Origin: Janthinobacterium sp051380735
GTDB lineage: Bacteria > Pseudomonadota > Gammaproteobacteria > Burkholderiales > Burkholderiaceae_D
Length of the DNA: 64,000 nt
Direction: 5' to 3'
Assembly: GCF_051380735.1 (NCBI RefSeq)
Contig: NZ_JBNYXQ010000005.1
Coordinates: 124,001-188,000, forward strand
Shown piece by piece: positions 25,981-34,678 of this stretch. The translations under genes and the position numbers were made by a program. The notes beneath the pieces were generated by a model that worked only from the letters and a program-made list of their open reading frames with translations, was not told the origin of the DNA and made no database searches. Numbering within the stretch: position 1 is the stretch's first letter; each line of letters starts with the position of its first letter.

Positions 25981-26301
25981 TCAGGCGCCAGTGCCACCAT
26001 GAAAGCATTGCCACGCTTCTGACTCGATTGAATCGATGGCATGCCCATCCTCATCCAGCACGGTAAATTCCTGCTGGCACTGCCCCAGGCTGCCTGCGCC
26101 ATCGAGTCCCAGCAACAGCGTGTACATGGTGTCGCGCAGCACCGCGTCCAGGATACTTTTCATTTGAGCGGACTGTTCGGCATTCAAGCCCAGCGCGGCG
26201 ATGCGGGCGGCGACCTCGGTCCCCGATGAGGGGCTCATGAAGGTTTTCCCCAGCTCCAGCCGTAGCGCGTTCCAGTGTCCAACGAATTCGGCGCCGTCCA
26301 T
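25981..26301 (-). CDS. Hypothetical protein, 106 aa
   Basis: A 106-residue soluble acidic protein that I do not recognise. Helical N-terminal half (WNALRLELGKTF, then EVAARIAALGLNAEQSAQMKSIL), then a strand-rich end (QQEFTVLDEDGHAIDSIE). It begins 8 bases after the stop of the upstream 84-residue gene on the same strand, so the two are probably co-expressed. No signal peptide or membrane segment. Confidence 0.6.
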   Translation of the reverse strand: MDGAEFVGHWNALRLELGKTFMSPSSGTEVAARIAALGLNAEQSAQMKSILDAVLRDTMYTLLLGLDGAGSLGQCQQEFTVLDEDGHAIDSIESEAWQCFHGGTGA

Positions 26302-26308
26302 GGCCGGT

Positions 26309-26563
26309 CTATTCGAAAGGATTGGCGACCGACGTCACCTCGGGCGGCGGCAGCTGCTTGGGCAGTTCCTGCTTTTCCAATTCCGCCACTACCTCGCCGA
26401 GCAGCTTTTGCAGCTGCTTGGCCAGCGCCAGTCCTGCCTGGTCGAGGGTCAGGTCAAGGTCGCCGCTGAGGCTGATGCGGTCGAGACGGTTCTCCACGCT
26501 GAGGGTGCCGATATTGAGTACATCGCTTTCATTGGCATACGGGACGAATTTTTTTACAGACAT
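26309..26563 (-). CDS. Hypothetical protein, 84 aa
   Basis: An 84-residue soluble protein starting MSVKKFVPYANESDVLNIG, unfamiliar to me. A strand-like segment (LSVENRLDRISLSGDLDL) precedes an amphipathic helix (ALAKQLQKLLGEVVAELEKQ) and a proline-rich tail. The ATG has an aagg ribosome site. It sits in the minus-strand series between the exported nuclease and the 106-residue protein, possibly one transcript. Confidence 0.6.
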   Translation of the reverse strand: MSVKKFVPYANESDVLNIGTLSVENRLDRISLSGDLDLTLDQAGLALAKQLQKLLGEVVAELEKQELPKQLPPPEVTSVANPFE

Positions 26564-26572
26564 GGGATGGCC

Positions 26573-26599
26573 TTATTTGACTTATTTGACTTATTTAAA
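26573..26599. repeat. Three 9-bp repeats giving consecutive in-frame stops
   Basis: Two exact copies of ttatttgac (26573-26581, 26582-26590) and a variant ttatttaaa (26591-26599) end the nuclease gene. On the minus strand they give TAA stops at 26591, 26582 and 26573, all in the nuclease frame. Confidence 0.8.
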
Positions 26600-27376
26600 C
26601 TTCTTGCTGTTGATCTTGGGCAAGCTGAGCATGCGCAACTTTTGCTGGCGCGTCAGCGACGGTAACAGATTGATGCCGAGCTTGTCTTCCAGTTGGGCGA
26701 TGCTCAGTATTTCGTAGTCTTTGGTGTCGGTGTTGGCGATAAAGTAGGCGGCGCCGGCGCCCTGGCGCGGGCTGTAGACGGCCTTGTACAAATGGCTGGG
26801 AACGATCACCCGGCCTACCTTGCGCAAATTGCCACCGATAAAGGCCGGCCCCGTGATCACATACAGCGCGCCCTCCTTCTTGGCCATCTTGCGCACGGCG
26901 CCCTCGATGCCGGCCCACACATAGCGGTTGTTGCGCGCATCTTGCGGCACCATATTGGCCAGAGTAAAGCTGTCCTGCTGGCTGCGCCGGTCCGGCATGT
27001 CGCCGTTCGGCGCCATATGGCCGCGGTCAAAGCCGCTGCGCGCATAATCGGCCAGTTCGGCGCGCTGGCCGGCCGGCAGCTTGCGTTCGGCATGAAACGA
27101 GTTTTCGCGCGACAGGCCCTGCGCTGCTTCGACATTGCTGGCTGTCAAGTGCTCGGCCGACCACAGCGGCGTACGCGTGACGCCGGAATGCATGACACCA
27201 AACACGCTGTAGCACAGCTCGGTGGTCGATACGTCCAGCTTGGGGTTGGTGATTTCGGGTGGCTGGCCATCGAAGTAATGGGCGGGACAGGCGGCGGCCC
27301 AGGCGGTGTTCGCGGCCAGCGCTGTCGCCAGCAGGCCGCACGCCAGGCCCAGCCTGGCGATGGTACGTTGAATCAT
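26591..27376 (-). CDS. Exported DNA/RNA non-specific endonuclease (NucA/NUC1 type)
   Basis: A 261-residue nuclease of the beta-beta-alpha metal superfamily. The catalytic signature DRGHMAPNGDM (general base His120) is intact, followed by the metal-binding region with NMVPQDARNN. A signal peptide (about residues 1-28, ending WAA) directs it to the periplasm or outside. Two cysteines near the N-terminus (30 and 55) could form a disulfide. It probably degrades extracellular nucleic acid for nutrients. No immunity-like neighbour is obvious. Confidence 0.92.
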   Translation of the reverse strand: MIQRTIARLGLACGLLATALAANTAWAAACPAHYFDGQPPEITNPKLDVSTTELCYSVFGVMHSGVTRTPLWSAEHLTASNVEAAQGLSRENSFHAERKLPAGQRAELADYARSGFDRGHMAPNGDMPDRRSQQDSFTLANMVPQDARNNRYVWAGIEGAVRKMAKKEGALYVITGPAFIGGNLRKVGRVIVPSHLYKAVYSPRQGAGAAYFIANTDTKDYEILSIAQLEDKLGINLLPSLTRQQKLRMLSLPKINSKKFK

Positions 27377-27514
27377 GATTCCCTGGTTTCAAATTCTTGC
27401 AAAGCAGCATTCTAGCGGACGCCAGCCGCCGCCGACAAACGACAAGCGCAGCCGTGCGCGCATCTGCTAAGATTGGACCGGTGTATCGGTATCCCATCAA
27501 GATCTGGAGAGCAT

Positions 27515-28042
27515 ATGATCAAGAAAACCTTGCTGCTGATTGCCATTTTCGTTGCCGGCGTGCTCGGCTTTGCCACCACCAAGCCGGATACCTTCAAGGT
27601 GCAGCGTGAAGTGAGCATCAAGGCGCCGCCGCAGAAAGTTGCCGCGCTGCTTACTGATTTCCGCGAATGGAAAAGCTGGTCGCCGTGGGAAACCCTCGAT
27701 CCCGACATGCAGCGCACCTACAGCGGCCCGGATAGCGGCAAGGGAGCGCGCTATGCGTGGCAAGGCAATGACAAGGTGGGCGCCGGACGCATGGAAATCA
27801 TCGAGGCACCCAGCCCCGAGCGCACCGTGATCAAGCTCGACTTCCTGCAGCCCTACGTCAGCCACAACACCACCATCTTTACCCTGGCGCCCGAGGGCGA
27901 CGGCACGCGCGTCAACTGGACCATGACCGGCCCTACTCCGTATGCGAGCAAGGTCATGAATGTGTTTGTCAGCATGGACACCCTGATCGGCAAGGATTTT
28001 GAAAAGGGACTGGCGCAGTTGAAAAAAGTCGTGGAAAGCTGA
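27515..28042 (+). CDS. SRPBCC (polyketide cyclase/START-like) family protein
   Basis: A 175-residue protein with an N-terminal hydrophobic segment (MIKKTLLLIAIFVAGVLGFA), followed by an SRPBCC lipid/ligand-binding fold: REVSIKAPPQKVAALLTDFREWKSWSPWE, then the long C-terminal helix GKDFEKGLAQLKKVV. The hydrophobic start suggests a membrane-anchored or exported form. The ATG at 27515 follows a tggaga ribosome site. Its stop is 8 bases from the stop of the convergent AraC gene. Ligand is unknown. Confidence 0.85.
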   Translation: MIKKTLLLIAIFVAGVLGFATTKPDTFKVQREVSIKAPPQKVAALLTDFREWKSWSPWETLDPDMQRTYSGPDSGKGARYAWQGNDKVGAGRMEIIEAPSPERTVIKLDFLQPYVSHNTTIFTLAPEGDGTRVNWTMTGPTPYASKVMNVFVSMDTLIGKDFEKGLAQLKKVVES

Positions 28043-28050
28043 TCGTCCAC

Positions 28051-29088
28051 TTAGCCCGAGACGAACAAACCGAGCGCGTGACGCAGCAGTTGCGGCGTCT
28101 GCCCGGTCCAGCGCTTGAAGGAGCGCCGAAAATTGGTGGCGTCATGAAAGCCGAGGTAGGCGGCCACGGCGTCGTTGTCGTAGCCATGGGCCTGGAACAG
28201 ATAGATGGCCTTGTGCGCGCGCACCTGATCGAGCTCGGCCTGGAAGTGACTGCCGTGGCGCGCCAGATGGCGCTTCAAGGTGGCCGGGCTGACGCCAAAG
28301 TCCTGCGCGGTGCGCTCCAGGGTCGGTGCGCGGCGCAATTCGCGCAGCAAATAGTCGTACAGGCCGCCAAGCAGGCTGGGCGCGGGCGCCGCCTCCAGGC
28401 TGGCGGCCCGTTGCGCCAGGGCAGCCGCAGTAGCATTGCCGCGCGGCCAGGGCCGGTCCAGCCAGGCCGTGTCGATCAGCATGGCGTCCAGCTGGCAATC
28501 GAAGCGTAAATCCTGCCCCAGGTGCACCTCGTGCTGCTCCACATGGCGTGGCCGCGCTCGGTTGAAACAATAGCGCCATGGCAGCGTTTCGCCGGCCAGC
28601 CAGCGGCACATGGCACTCAAGGCCGTCATGTGCATTTCGACCAGGAAAGGCAACTGGCTGGGCGCGCCGAAGGCGTCGGTCCAGTACAGCACCTGCAAGG
28701 CGCCAGCGTCGCGCAGGCGCGGCTGCAACAGCGGGCACAAGCGTGTATGGTTGCCACAAAGCACGGCCAAGGCCTGCCTCAGATTCTGCGCCTGCAGCAA
28801 GGCATGGCTGACGGCGCCATAGTGGCCAGGCAACAATTGCTGGCCCAGCATGAAACTGGTGTCGCTGCTGGCCAGACTGCGCGCCACATTGGCCAGCAAC
28901 TGCAGATATTGCGTGGCCGACAGCAGGCGCTCGTCGAAGCCATCATCGTTGTTGTCGAGACCAGTGCCGCGCAGCAGCGGCGCGCCCGGCGCATCGCGCG
29001 AGCGCGCATAGCCGAGCACCAGCGCCGGCTGGTGCCGCGCCGCAATGCTTGCATCGTTTGCCTGGGTCAGCTTCACCGCGCAATTCAA
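28051..29088 (-). CDS. AraC family regulator with N-terminal ligand domain
   Basis: About 345 residues. The N-terminal two thirds match the arabinose-binding-like sensory domain of OruR/ArgR-type AraC proteins (YLQLLANVARSL, LRQALAVLCGNHTRLCPLL). The C-terminal 100 residues are the double helix-turn-helix (ERTAQDFGVSPATLKRHLARHG and AVAAYLGFHDATNFRRSFKRWTGQTP). I place the start at the TTG at 29088, which overlaps the TGA of the upstream GGDEF-like gene (TTGA) and implies coupling; a GTG at 29076 is the alternative. An open frame continues far upstream within that gene and is not used. Confidence 0.82.
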   Translation of the reverse strand: MNCAVKLTQANDASIAARHQPALVLGYARSRDAPGAPLLRGTGLDNNDDGFDERLLSATQYLQLLANVARSLASSDTSFMLGQQLLPGHYGAVSHALLQAQNLRQALAVLCGNHTRLCPLLQPRLRDAGALQVLYWTDAFGAPSQLPFLVEMHMTALSAMCRWLAGETLPWRYCFNRARPRHVEQHEVHLGQDLRFDCQLDAMLIDTAWLDRPWPRGNATAAALAQRAASLEAAPAPSLLGGLYDYLLRELRRAPTLERTAQDFGVSPATLKRHLARHGSHFQAELDQVRAHKAIYLFQAHGYDNDAVAAYLGFHDATNFRRSFKRWTGQTPQLLRHALGLFVSG

Positions 29089-29969
29089 GCGGGCGCCGCG
29101 CCACGCAGCGGCGTTTCGACCGCGCGGCTCAACTCGGCCAGCACCACTTCGGGCACGCCATCGGTCATCGAGCAGGCATGGCGCAAGCTCAGTCGCACTT
29201 CGCCATCCCGGGCGAAATGGCGCATCTGGCCCACCATGAAACAAAGATGGCGCGCCACCTCGACGGCATCCGCACGGGACACGCCCGGCATCAGCACGGC
29301 AAAGCGGTCGCCCGCATAGCGGCACAGCAGGTCGTCGTTGCGCAAGTTCAACAGCAGCATATGGCCGACCGCCTGCAGCACGCGGTCGCCCTCGGCATGG
29401 CCGTGTTCGCGGTTGATCAAATGAAATTTATCTATATCGAGCAGCACCAGCGCACAATCGACGCCGGGACGGCGCTCCTGTTCCAGGCGCAGCTGGGTGC
29501 GCAGATAGCTGGCGTCGGCAAGCTGGGTGATGCGGTCGAACGCGCGATGGTCGCGAAACAATCGCTCGCGCTTTTGCAGGTGCTCGTTCAGGCGGAACTG
29601 TTCATGGCGCCAGTAATACATGCCGACCGTCACCAGCAGCATGCCGAAAGGAATCAGGGCTTCCAGCCAGTTGTCCCATAGCTCCTGCTTGCCGATGGCA
29701 AAGAATTCATCGAGACAATCGGCCCACGAGCCCAGCATGATGGCGCACAGGCCACCGGCCAGCAGGCGCGTCACCAGACCGCGCGGCCGGCTGCTGAGGG
29801 TAAACAAAAACCAGATGCCTGCCATCACGGCCGTGCCGCCTTCGCAGACGATGTCCATCCATTTCCATGCGTGAAACGGCTTGGCCACGCCGAAGGTCGA
29901 ATACAGCAGGAAAAAGACCGGCAGCGCCAGCGCGGCGGCGATCAGACTGTTGCGGTGAAGTTGCAGCAT
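29085..29969 (-). CDS. Membrane protein with degenerate GGDEF domain
   Basis: A 294-residue protein with four hydrophobic segments in residues 8-120, then a GGDEF-type domain (about 140-290). Much of the fold is conserved (LLDIDKFHLINREHGHAEGD), but the active-site motif reads AGDRF at 219-223 in place of GG(D/E)EF. The substrate-binding Gly and catalytic Glu are therefore replaced, so diguanylate cyclase activity is doubtful. It may act as a GTP or c-di-GMP sensing or purely structural module. The start at 29969 has an aaaggg ribosome site. It is coupled to the AraC gene downstream. Confidence 0.85.
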   Translation of the reverse strand: MLQLHRNSLIAAALALPVFFLLYSTFGVAKPFHAWKWMDIVCEGGTAVMAGIWFLFTLSSRPRGLVTRLLAGGLCAIMLGSWADCLDEFFAIGKQELWDNWLEALIPFGMLLVTVGMYYWRHEQFRLNEHLQKRERLFRDHRAFDRITQLADASYLRTQLRLEQERRPGVDCALVLLDIDKFHLINREHGHAEGDRVLQAVGHMLLLNLRNDDLLCRYAGDRFAVLMPGVSRADAVEVARHLCFMVGQMRHFARDGEVRLSLRHACSMTDGVPEVVLAELSRAVETPLRGAAPA

Positions 29970-30195
29970 GGCATTACCCTTTATGACAAGTGCGACCACC
30001 ATACCGGCCGGCCATGACGGCACGATGACATGGAGTTGATGCTGCAGCGACAGGTGCAAACGGCTCACTGCAAGCACGAAACAGGCAGCAAAAGCAGCTT
30101 GCCGGAGGCCCGGCCCGTGCGTGCATGGGTCATTTCAGCTCATTTTACTCGTCAGCGGCCTGAAACCGGCTGCCAGAGCGGCTTTGCGCCGCAGC

Positions 30196-30213
30196 CTGTC
30201 ATGGATCGGTCAT
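30196..30213 (+). promoter_or_regulatory. Pho box of the phytate operon
   Basis: Two 7-bp direct repeats, ctgtcat (30196-30202) and cggtcat (30207-30213), are separated by 4 bases. This is the 7-4-7 layout of the PhoB site. A -10-like tagaat follows at 30224-30229, 10 bases after the box, the spacing expected when PhoB replaces -35 recognition. It lies 53 bases before the receptor ATG. The rest of the 296-base gap (29970-30265) shows no other feature. Confidence 0.8.
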
Positions 30214-30265
30214 ATTTGCTGCCTAGAATCCGCCCGGTTCCTTCCACTCCCCTCTCGAGCCCAAC

Positions 30266-32788
30266 ATGAAAACCTGCATCACTGCTTCGATGTCTTCCCC
30301 GCTGCGCCTGTCCGTGCTGGCCCTGGCCCTGACGGCCGCTTTTAACGCGCCAGCGCAGGCACAGGACGAGCCTGCCACCGTCGTCGTCAGTGGCCAGCGC
30401 TCCAGCCTGCGCAACGCCATCGCGGCGCAGGAAAAGGCCGACAATATCGTCAGCGTCATCAGCAGCGATGATATCGGCGGCCTGCCCGACAAGAACGCGT
30501 CCGAAGCGCTGGCCAGGTTGCCCGGCGTGTCCGTGCAGCGCGATCAGGGCGAAGGACGCTATATCACCGTGCGCGGCCTGGGTCCGGACCTGAACGCCGT
30601 CACCATCAATGGCGCCCTGGTGCCCTCGCCCGAAGCGGGCCGCCGCGCCGTCGCGCTCGACATCCTGCCGGCGGGCCTGATCCGCACCCTGGAAGTATCG
30701 AAAACCCTGCTGCCGGAAATGGACGCCAACTCGCTGGGCGCCACGGTGGAAGTGAAATCGCTGTCGGCCTTTGATGTGCCGGGCAAGCTGTTGTCGGCCA
30801 ATGTCGCCGCCAGCCACGACGATAAAACCGGCAAGACCAGCCCCAGCGGTGGCGCACTGTGGGCCCAGCGTTTTCTCGACGGCAAACTTGGTGTAGCGGC
30901 CGGCGTCAGCGTCGAAAAACGCTCGTTTGGTTCAGACGACGTGGAAACGGGTGGCGCCTGGGCCAATGGCCGCCTGAGCACGCTGGAACTGCGCGACTAC
31001 CTGCCGGTAAGGAAGCGCGGTGCGCTGGCCCTCAATCTCGACTACCGTCCCGAAGCAGGCAACAGCTGGTTTCTGCGCTCATTCCTGAGCGAGTTTTCCG
31101 ACAACGAGGTGCGTGACCGCTTGACCATCAGCAATATCGCCGGCGGCAGCCTGGCGCAAGGCGAAACCGGCACGGCGCGCGCCGAACGCCGCATCCGCCA
31201 GCGCAAATACACACAGCAAGTGCGCTCCCTGGTGCTGGGCACGCAGCAAAAAGCGGGCGACTGGACGCTGGACATCAAGGGCGGCGCCAGCCGCGCCACC
31301 GAAGACACGCCAGAATCGCTCAACGACGGGCGTTTCCGCGCCACCAGCAATATCGCCGGCGTCAGTTTTACTGACACGCAGCAACCGCTGTTGACTGGCC
31401 CGGCCTCGCTGTACGACCCGGCCAGCTATGCGCTGAACGCCATCACCCTGCAGCAGCGCTATTCGAAAGACAATGAACACCATGCGCGCATCGACCTGGC
31501 CCGCAAATTCGACATCACCACCCTGAAATTCGGCGCCAAGGTGAGCCGCCGCGAAAAGACCAATGACACCAATCAATGGGCGTACAACAGCAGCAAGGCT
31601 GGCAGCAGCAATTACTGGGGCGCAGGCAGCACCGCCATGAGCACGTTTGTGCAGGGCCGCAATCTCGACTACGACCTGGGCGCCATCGGCGTGGCGCTGG
31701 ACCCTGGCCTGATACGCGCCCGCGTGGCAGGCCTGGACCGCGACAAGGCACGCCTGGCCACCGAATCCCTTATCAATGACTATCGCATGCATGAAGACAT
31801 CGACGCCATGTATGTGCAGAACAGCGTCGACTTCGACGCCTGGCATGTGCTGGGCGGCGTGCGCGCCGAGCGCACCAGTTTCGAGGCCGCCGGCTCGCAG
31901 GTCAACAGCGCCGGCGCGGCCACGCCATTGAACCGGGAACGCGCCTACACCAACTGGCTGCCGAACCTGCAGACGCGCTACGACCTCGACCATCAAACCA
32001 GCGTGCGCGCAGCCTGGACCCAGGCCGTGGTGCGCGCCAACTTCAGCCAGCTGGCGCCCGGCGTCAGCCTGGCCAGCAATACGGAAGCGGTGATCGGCAA
32101 CCCGGACTTGAAGCCACTGAAGGCGAATAACCTGGACCTCGGTATCGAGCGTGTGCTGGGCAACGACGGCGTCATGTCGGCTTATGGCTTTTACAAGGAC
32201 ATCAAGAATTTCACCTACACCACCAACCTGGCCGGCACGGGACAGTGGGCCAGCTACACCAGTGCTACCTCGTATGCGAATGGCGACGCGGCCAAGGTGA
32301 AAGGCATCGAGCTGTCTTATATGCAACCGCTGCGCATGTTGCCGGCACCATTCAACCAGTTCCTGCTGGGCGTCAATGGCACCTTGAGCACCTCGTCGGC
32401 GCAGATCGGCCGTTTCGACAAGGCGGCCGGCAGCCAGTTGTCGCGCACCATCCGCCTGCCGGGCCAGTCGAACCAGGTGATGAATTTGATGCTGGGCTAT
32501 GAAACAGGCCCGGTCAGCGCCCGCCTGGCGCTCAACTACAAGTCGCCGTATCTGCTGGAAATGGGCGGCGATATCCTGCAGCAAAACCAGGACCATATCG
32601 TCGACAGCCAGAAGCAGCTCGATTTTTCGCTGTCCTACCAGGTCAACAAACAAGTGCAGCTGACGTTTGAGGCAGCCAACCTGAACAATGAAAAATACTA
32701 TGTCTATCAAGGCACGAAGCAGTTCAATGTGCAGAACGAACAATACGGCCGCACCTACAAGCTGAGCCTGAAAGCGAGCGCCTTTTAA
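30266..32788 (+). CDS. TonB-dependent receptor of the phytate-utilisation unit
   Basis: An 840-residue outer-membrane receptor with signal peptide (cleavage near QAQ, residues 32-34), TonB-box-like TVVVSGQR, and plug domain (KNASEALARLPGVSVQRDQGEGRYITVRGLGPDLN). The barrel ends with the aromatic-terminal strand KLSLKASAF. The stop is 11 bases before the phytase ATG, so they form one transcript. Receptors next to beta-propeller phytases are a known pairing in proteobacteria and may import phytate or its breakdown products. The Pho box upstream supports induction by phosphate starvation. Confidence 0.9.
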   Translation: MKTCITASMSSPLRLSVLALALTAAFNAPAQAQDEPATVVVSGQRSSLRNAIAAQEKADNIVSVISSDDIGGLPDKNASEALARLPGVSVQRDQGEGRYITVRGLGPDLNAVTINGALVPSPEAGRRAVALDILPAGLIRTLEVSKTLLPEMDANSLGATVEVKSLSAFDVPGKLLSANVAASHDDKTGKTSPSGGALWAQRFLDGKLGVAAGVSVEKRSFGSDDVETGGAWANGRLSTLELRDYLPVRKRGALALNLDYRPEAGNSWFLRSFLSEFSDNEVRDRLTISNIAGGSLAQGETGTARAERRIRQRKYTQQVRSLVLGTQQKAGDWTLDIKGGASRATEDTPESLNDGRFRATSNIAGVSFTDTQQPLLTGPASLYDPASYALNAITLQQRYSKDNEHHARIDLARKFDITTLKFGAKVSRREKTNDTNQWAYNSSKAGSSNYWGAGSTAMSTFVQGRNLDYDLGAIGVALDPGLIRARVAGLDRDKARLATESLINDYRMHEDIDAMYVQNSVDFDAWHVLGGVRAERTSFEAAGSQVNSAGAATPLNRERAYTNWLPNLQTRYDLDHQTSVRAAWTQAVVRANFSQLAPGVSLASNTEAVIGNPDLKPLKANNLDLGIERVLGNDGVMSAYGFYKDIKNFTYTTNLAGTGQWASYTSATSYANGDAAKVKGIELSYMQPLRMLPAPFNQFLLGVNGTLSTSSAQIGRFDKAAGSQLSRTIRLPGQSNQVMNLMLGYETGPVSARLALNYKSPYLLEMGGDILQQNQDHIVDSQKQLDFSLSYQVNKQVQLTFEAANLNNEKYYVYQGTKQFNVQNEQYGRTYKLSLKASAF

Positions 32789-32799
32789 TGAGAACGAGC

Positions 32800-34644
32800 A
32801 TGAAAAAATCCCTGGTCTGCGCCGCGCTGCTGGCAGCTTTTGCCGCCCCGGCCAGCGTGCAGGCCGCCACCTTGCCTGGTTTTACCCAGCAGGCCGAAGA
32901 CCTGGCGCGCCTGCCCGGTGGTCGCTGGCTGGCGCTGGACAAGCACGGCCTGCACCTGTTCGACGCCACTGGCCGCGAGCAGGACAGCATCGCGGTGCGG
33001 GCCAAGCAGCTCGACACGCGCATCGATGGCAAGCAGGTGCTGGCGGTGTTCCTGGAAGCCGATACGCAGCGCCCCGTGCCCGTCACGGTGGACCTGCAAG
33101 CGGGCAAGCTGGTGCGGCTGGCGCCGTTTCCCGATGCCACGTTTTCGGTGGAAGCATCGTGCCTGTACCGCGACGCCCAGCATCTCGATCATTTGTTCCT
33201 GATCGCCAAGGATGGGCAGGCCGAACAATGGGTAATGCAGGGCCAGCAGCGCCGCCTGGTACGCAAGCTGGCGCTGCCGCCACATGTCAAGCACTGCCGG
33301 GTCGACGATGGCGCCAGACAATTGCTGGTCAGCGAGGGCAATCTGGGCGTGTGGGCCTATGAAGCCGAGTCCGAAGGCATGGGCAAGCGCGAGGCCGTGG
33401 CCTTGCGCCGCCCTTACGGCCAGCTGGACGGTGGCGCCGGCGCGCTGGCCGTGCTGCCGGGCGGCGTGGCGGTACTGGACGCCAAAGCCGAAAAACTGCA
33501 TCTGCTGGTGCGCAAGATCGCAAGCTGGACAGCGCTGGCGCCGCAAACCGTGGCGCTGAACGTGCGCAAGGGCGACAGCCAGCTGGCCATGGACGAGGGC
33601 AAGTTGCTGCTGCGCGGTAAACATGGCTGGCAGGCGCGCCCCCTTGCATGGCAGGGCAAGGCCGACAAGGCGATGCCGGTAGCCATCGTCGAACCGCAGG
33701 CGCAAACCGAGCCGATGGCGCGCCAGGGCGATGCGGCCGACGACCCGGCCATCTGGCGGTCGAATAACCCGGCCGACGCGCGCATCCTCGGCACGAACAA
33801 GAAGCAGGGTTTGCTGGTCTACGACCTGCAGGGCAAGCAAACGCAGTTGCTGGAAGTGGGCAGGCTGAACAATGTCGACGTGCGGCAGGGCATCGATTTG
33901 AATGGCACGAAAGTCGACCTGGCCATCGCCACCCGGCGCGATGACAACACCATGATGCTGTTCAGTATCGCCGCCAATGGCGAAGTGAGCGTGGCCGCCA
34001 GCTTTGCCACCGGCCTGAACGATATCTACGGCATGTGCTTGTACCAGCCCAAGGCCGGCGGCGTGCAGGCCTTTATCAATGACAAGGACGGCACGTTCCA
34101 GCAGTACGGCATCGGCATGGCCGACGGCAAATTCAGCGCCACCCTGCTGCGCAGCTTCAAGGTCGCCAGCCAACCCGAAGGCTGCGTGGCCGATGACGCC
34201 AGCGGCCGCCTGTTCCTCGGCGAAGAGCGGCGCGGCGTATGGACCACCTCGGCCGATGCGGCCAGGCCGGACGCCCTGAGCATGGTCTTGCCGGTCGGCC
34301 CCAGCCTGGCGGCCGACGTGGAAGGCATGGCCATCTACCACGGCCGCAATGGCGCCGCCAGCTACCTGGTGGTGTCCAGCCAGGGCGACAGCAGCTATGT
34401 GGTGCTCGACGCGACCGCGCCGTACAAGGTGCGCGGGCGCTTCCGGGTTGGCTTTAACCTGCAGGCCGGCATCGATGGCACCTCAGAGACCGATGGCCTG
34501 GAAGTAAGCTCAAGCAACCTGGGCGGCCCGTATGAGCAAGGCATGCTGGTGATACAGGACGGCTACAAGCGTTTGCCGGACGGGCCACAGAACTTCAAAT
34601 ATGTGGCGTGGGCGGATGTGGCGAAGGCCTTGAAGCTCGATTGA
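32800..34644 (+). CDS. Dual-domain beta-propeller phytase (3-phytase)
   Basis: A 614-residue exported phytase with signal peptide (residues 1-22). The C-terminal domain (about 305-614) is a standard calcium-dependent beta-propeller phytase: DDPAIW at 314-319, ILGTNKKQGLLVYDL and GRLNNVDVR. The N-terminal half (about 25-300) is a related, incomplete propeller, because two blocks recur. SCLYRD...IAKDGQAEQW with LLVSEGNLGVWAYEA matches MCLYQP...INDKDGTFQQY with LFLGEERRGVWTTSA. Dual-domain phytases of this kind are known. An ATG at 32788 overlapping the receptor stop is an alternative start. It hydrolyses phytate outside the cell or in the periplasm. Confidence 0.92.
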   Translation: MKKSLVCAALLAAFAAPASVQAATLPGFTQQAEDLARLPGGRWLALDKHGLHLFDATGREQDSIAVRAKQLDTRIDGKQVLAVFLEADTQRPVPVTVDLQAGKLVRLAPFPDATFSVEASCLYRDAQHLDHLFLIAKDGQAEQWVMQGQQRRLVRKLALPPHVKHCRVDDGARQLLVSEGNLGVWAYEAESEGMGKREAVALRRPYGQLDGGAGALAVLPGGVAVLDAKAEKLHLLVRKIASWTALAPQTVALNVRKGDSQLAMDEGKLLLRGKHGWQARPLAWQGKADKAMPVAIVEPQAQTEPMARQGDAADDPAIWRSNNPADARILGTNKKQGLLVYDLQGKQTQLLEVGRLNNVDVRQGIDLNGTKVDLAIATRRDDNTMMLFSIAANGEVSVAASFATGLNDIYGMCLYQPKAGGVQAFINDKDGTFQQYGIGMADGKFSATLLRSFKVASQPEGCVADDASGRLFLGEERRGVWTTSADAARPDALSMVLPVGPSLAADVEGMAIYHGRNGAASYLVVSSQGDSSYVVLDATAPYKVRGRFRVGFNLQAGIDGTSETDGLEVSSSNLGGPYEQGMLVIQDGYKRLPDGPQNFKYVAWADVAKALKLD

Positions 34645-34678
34645 ATCCATGGCAACAGTATTGCCGAGCGGATCCCGG

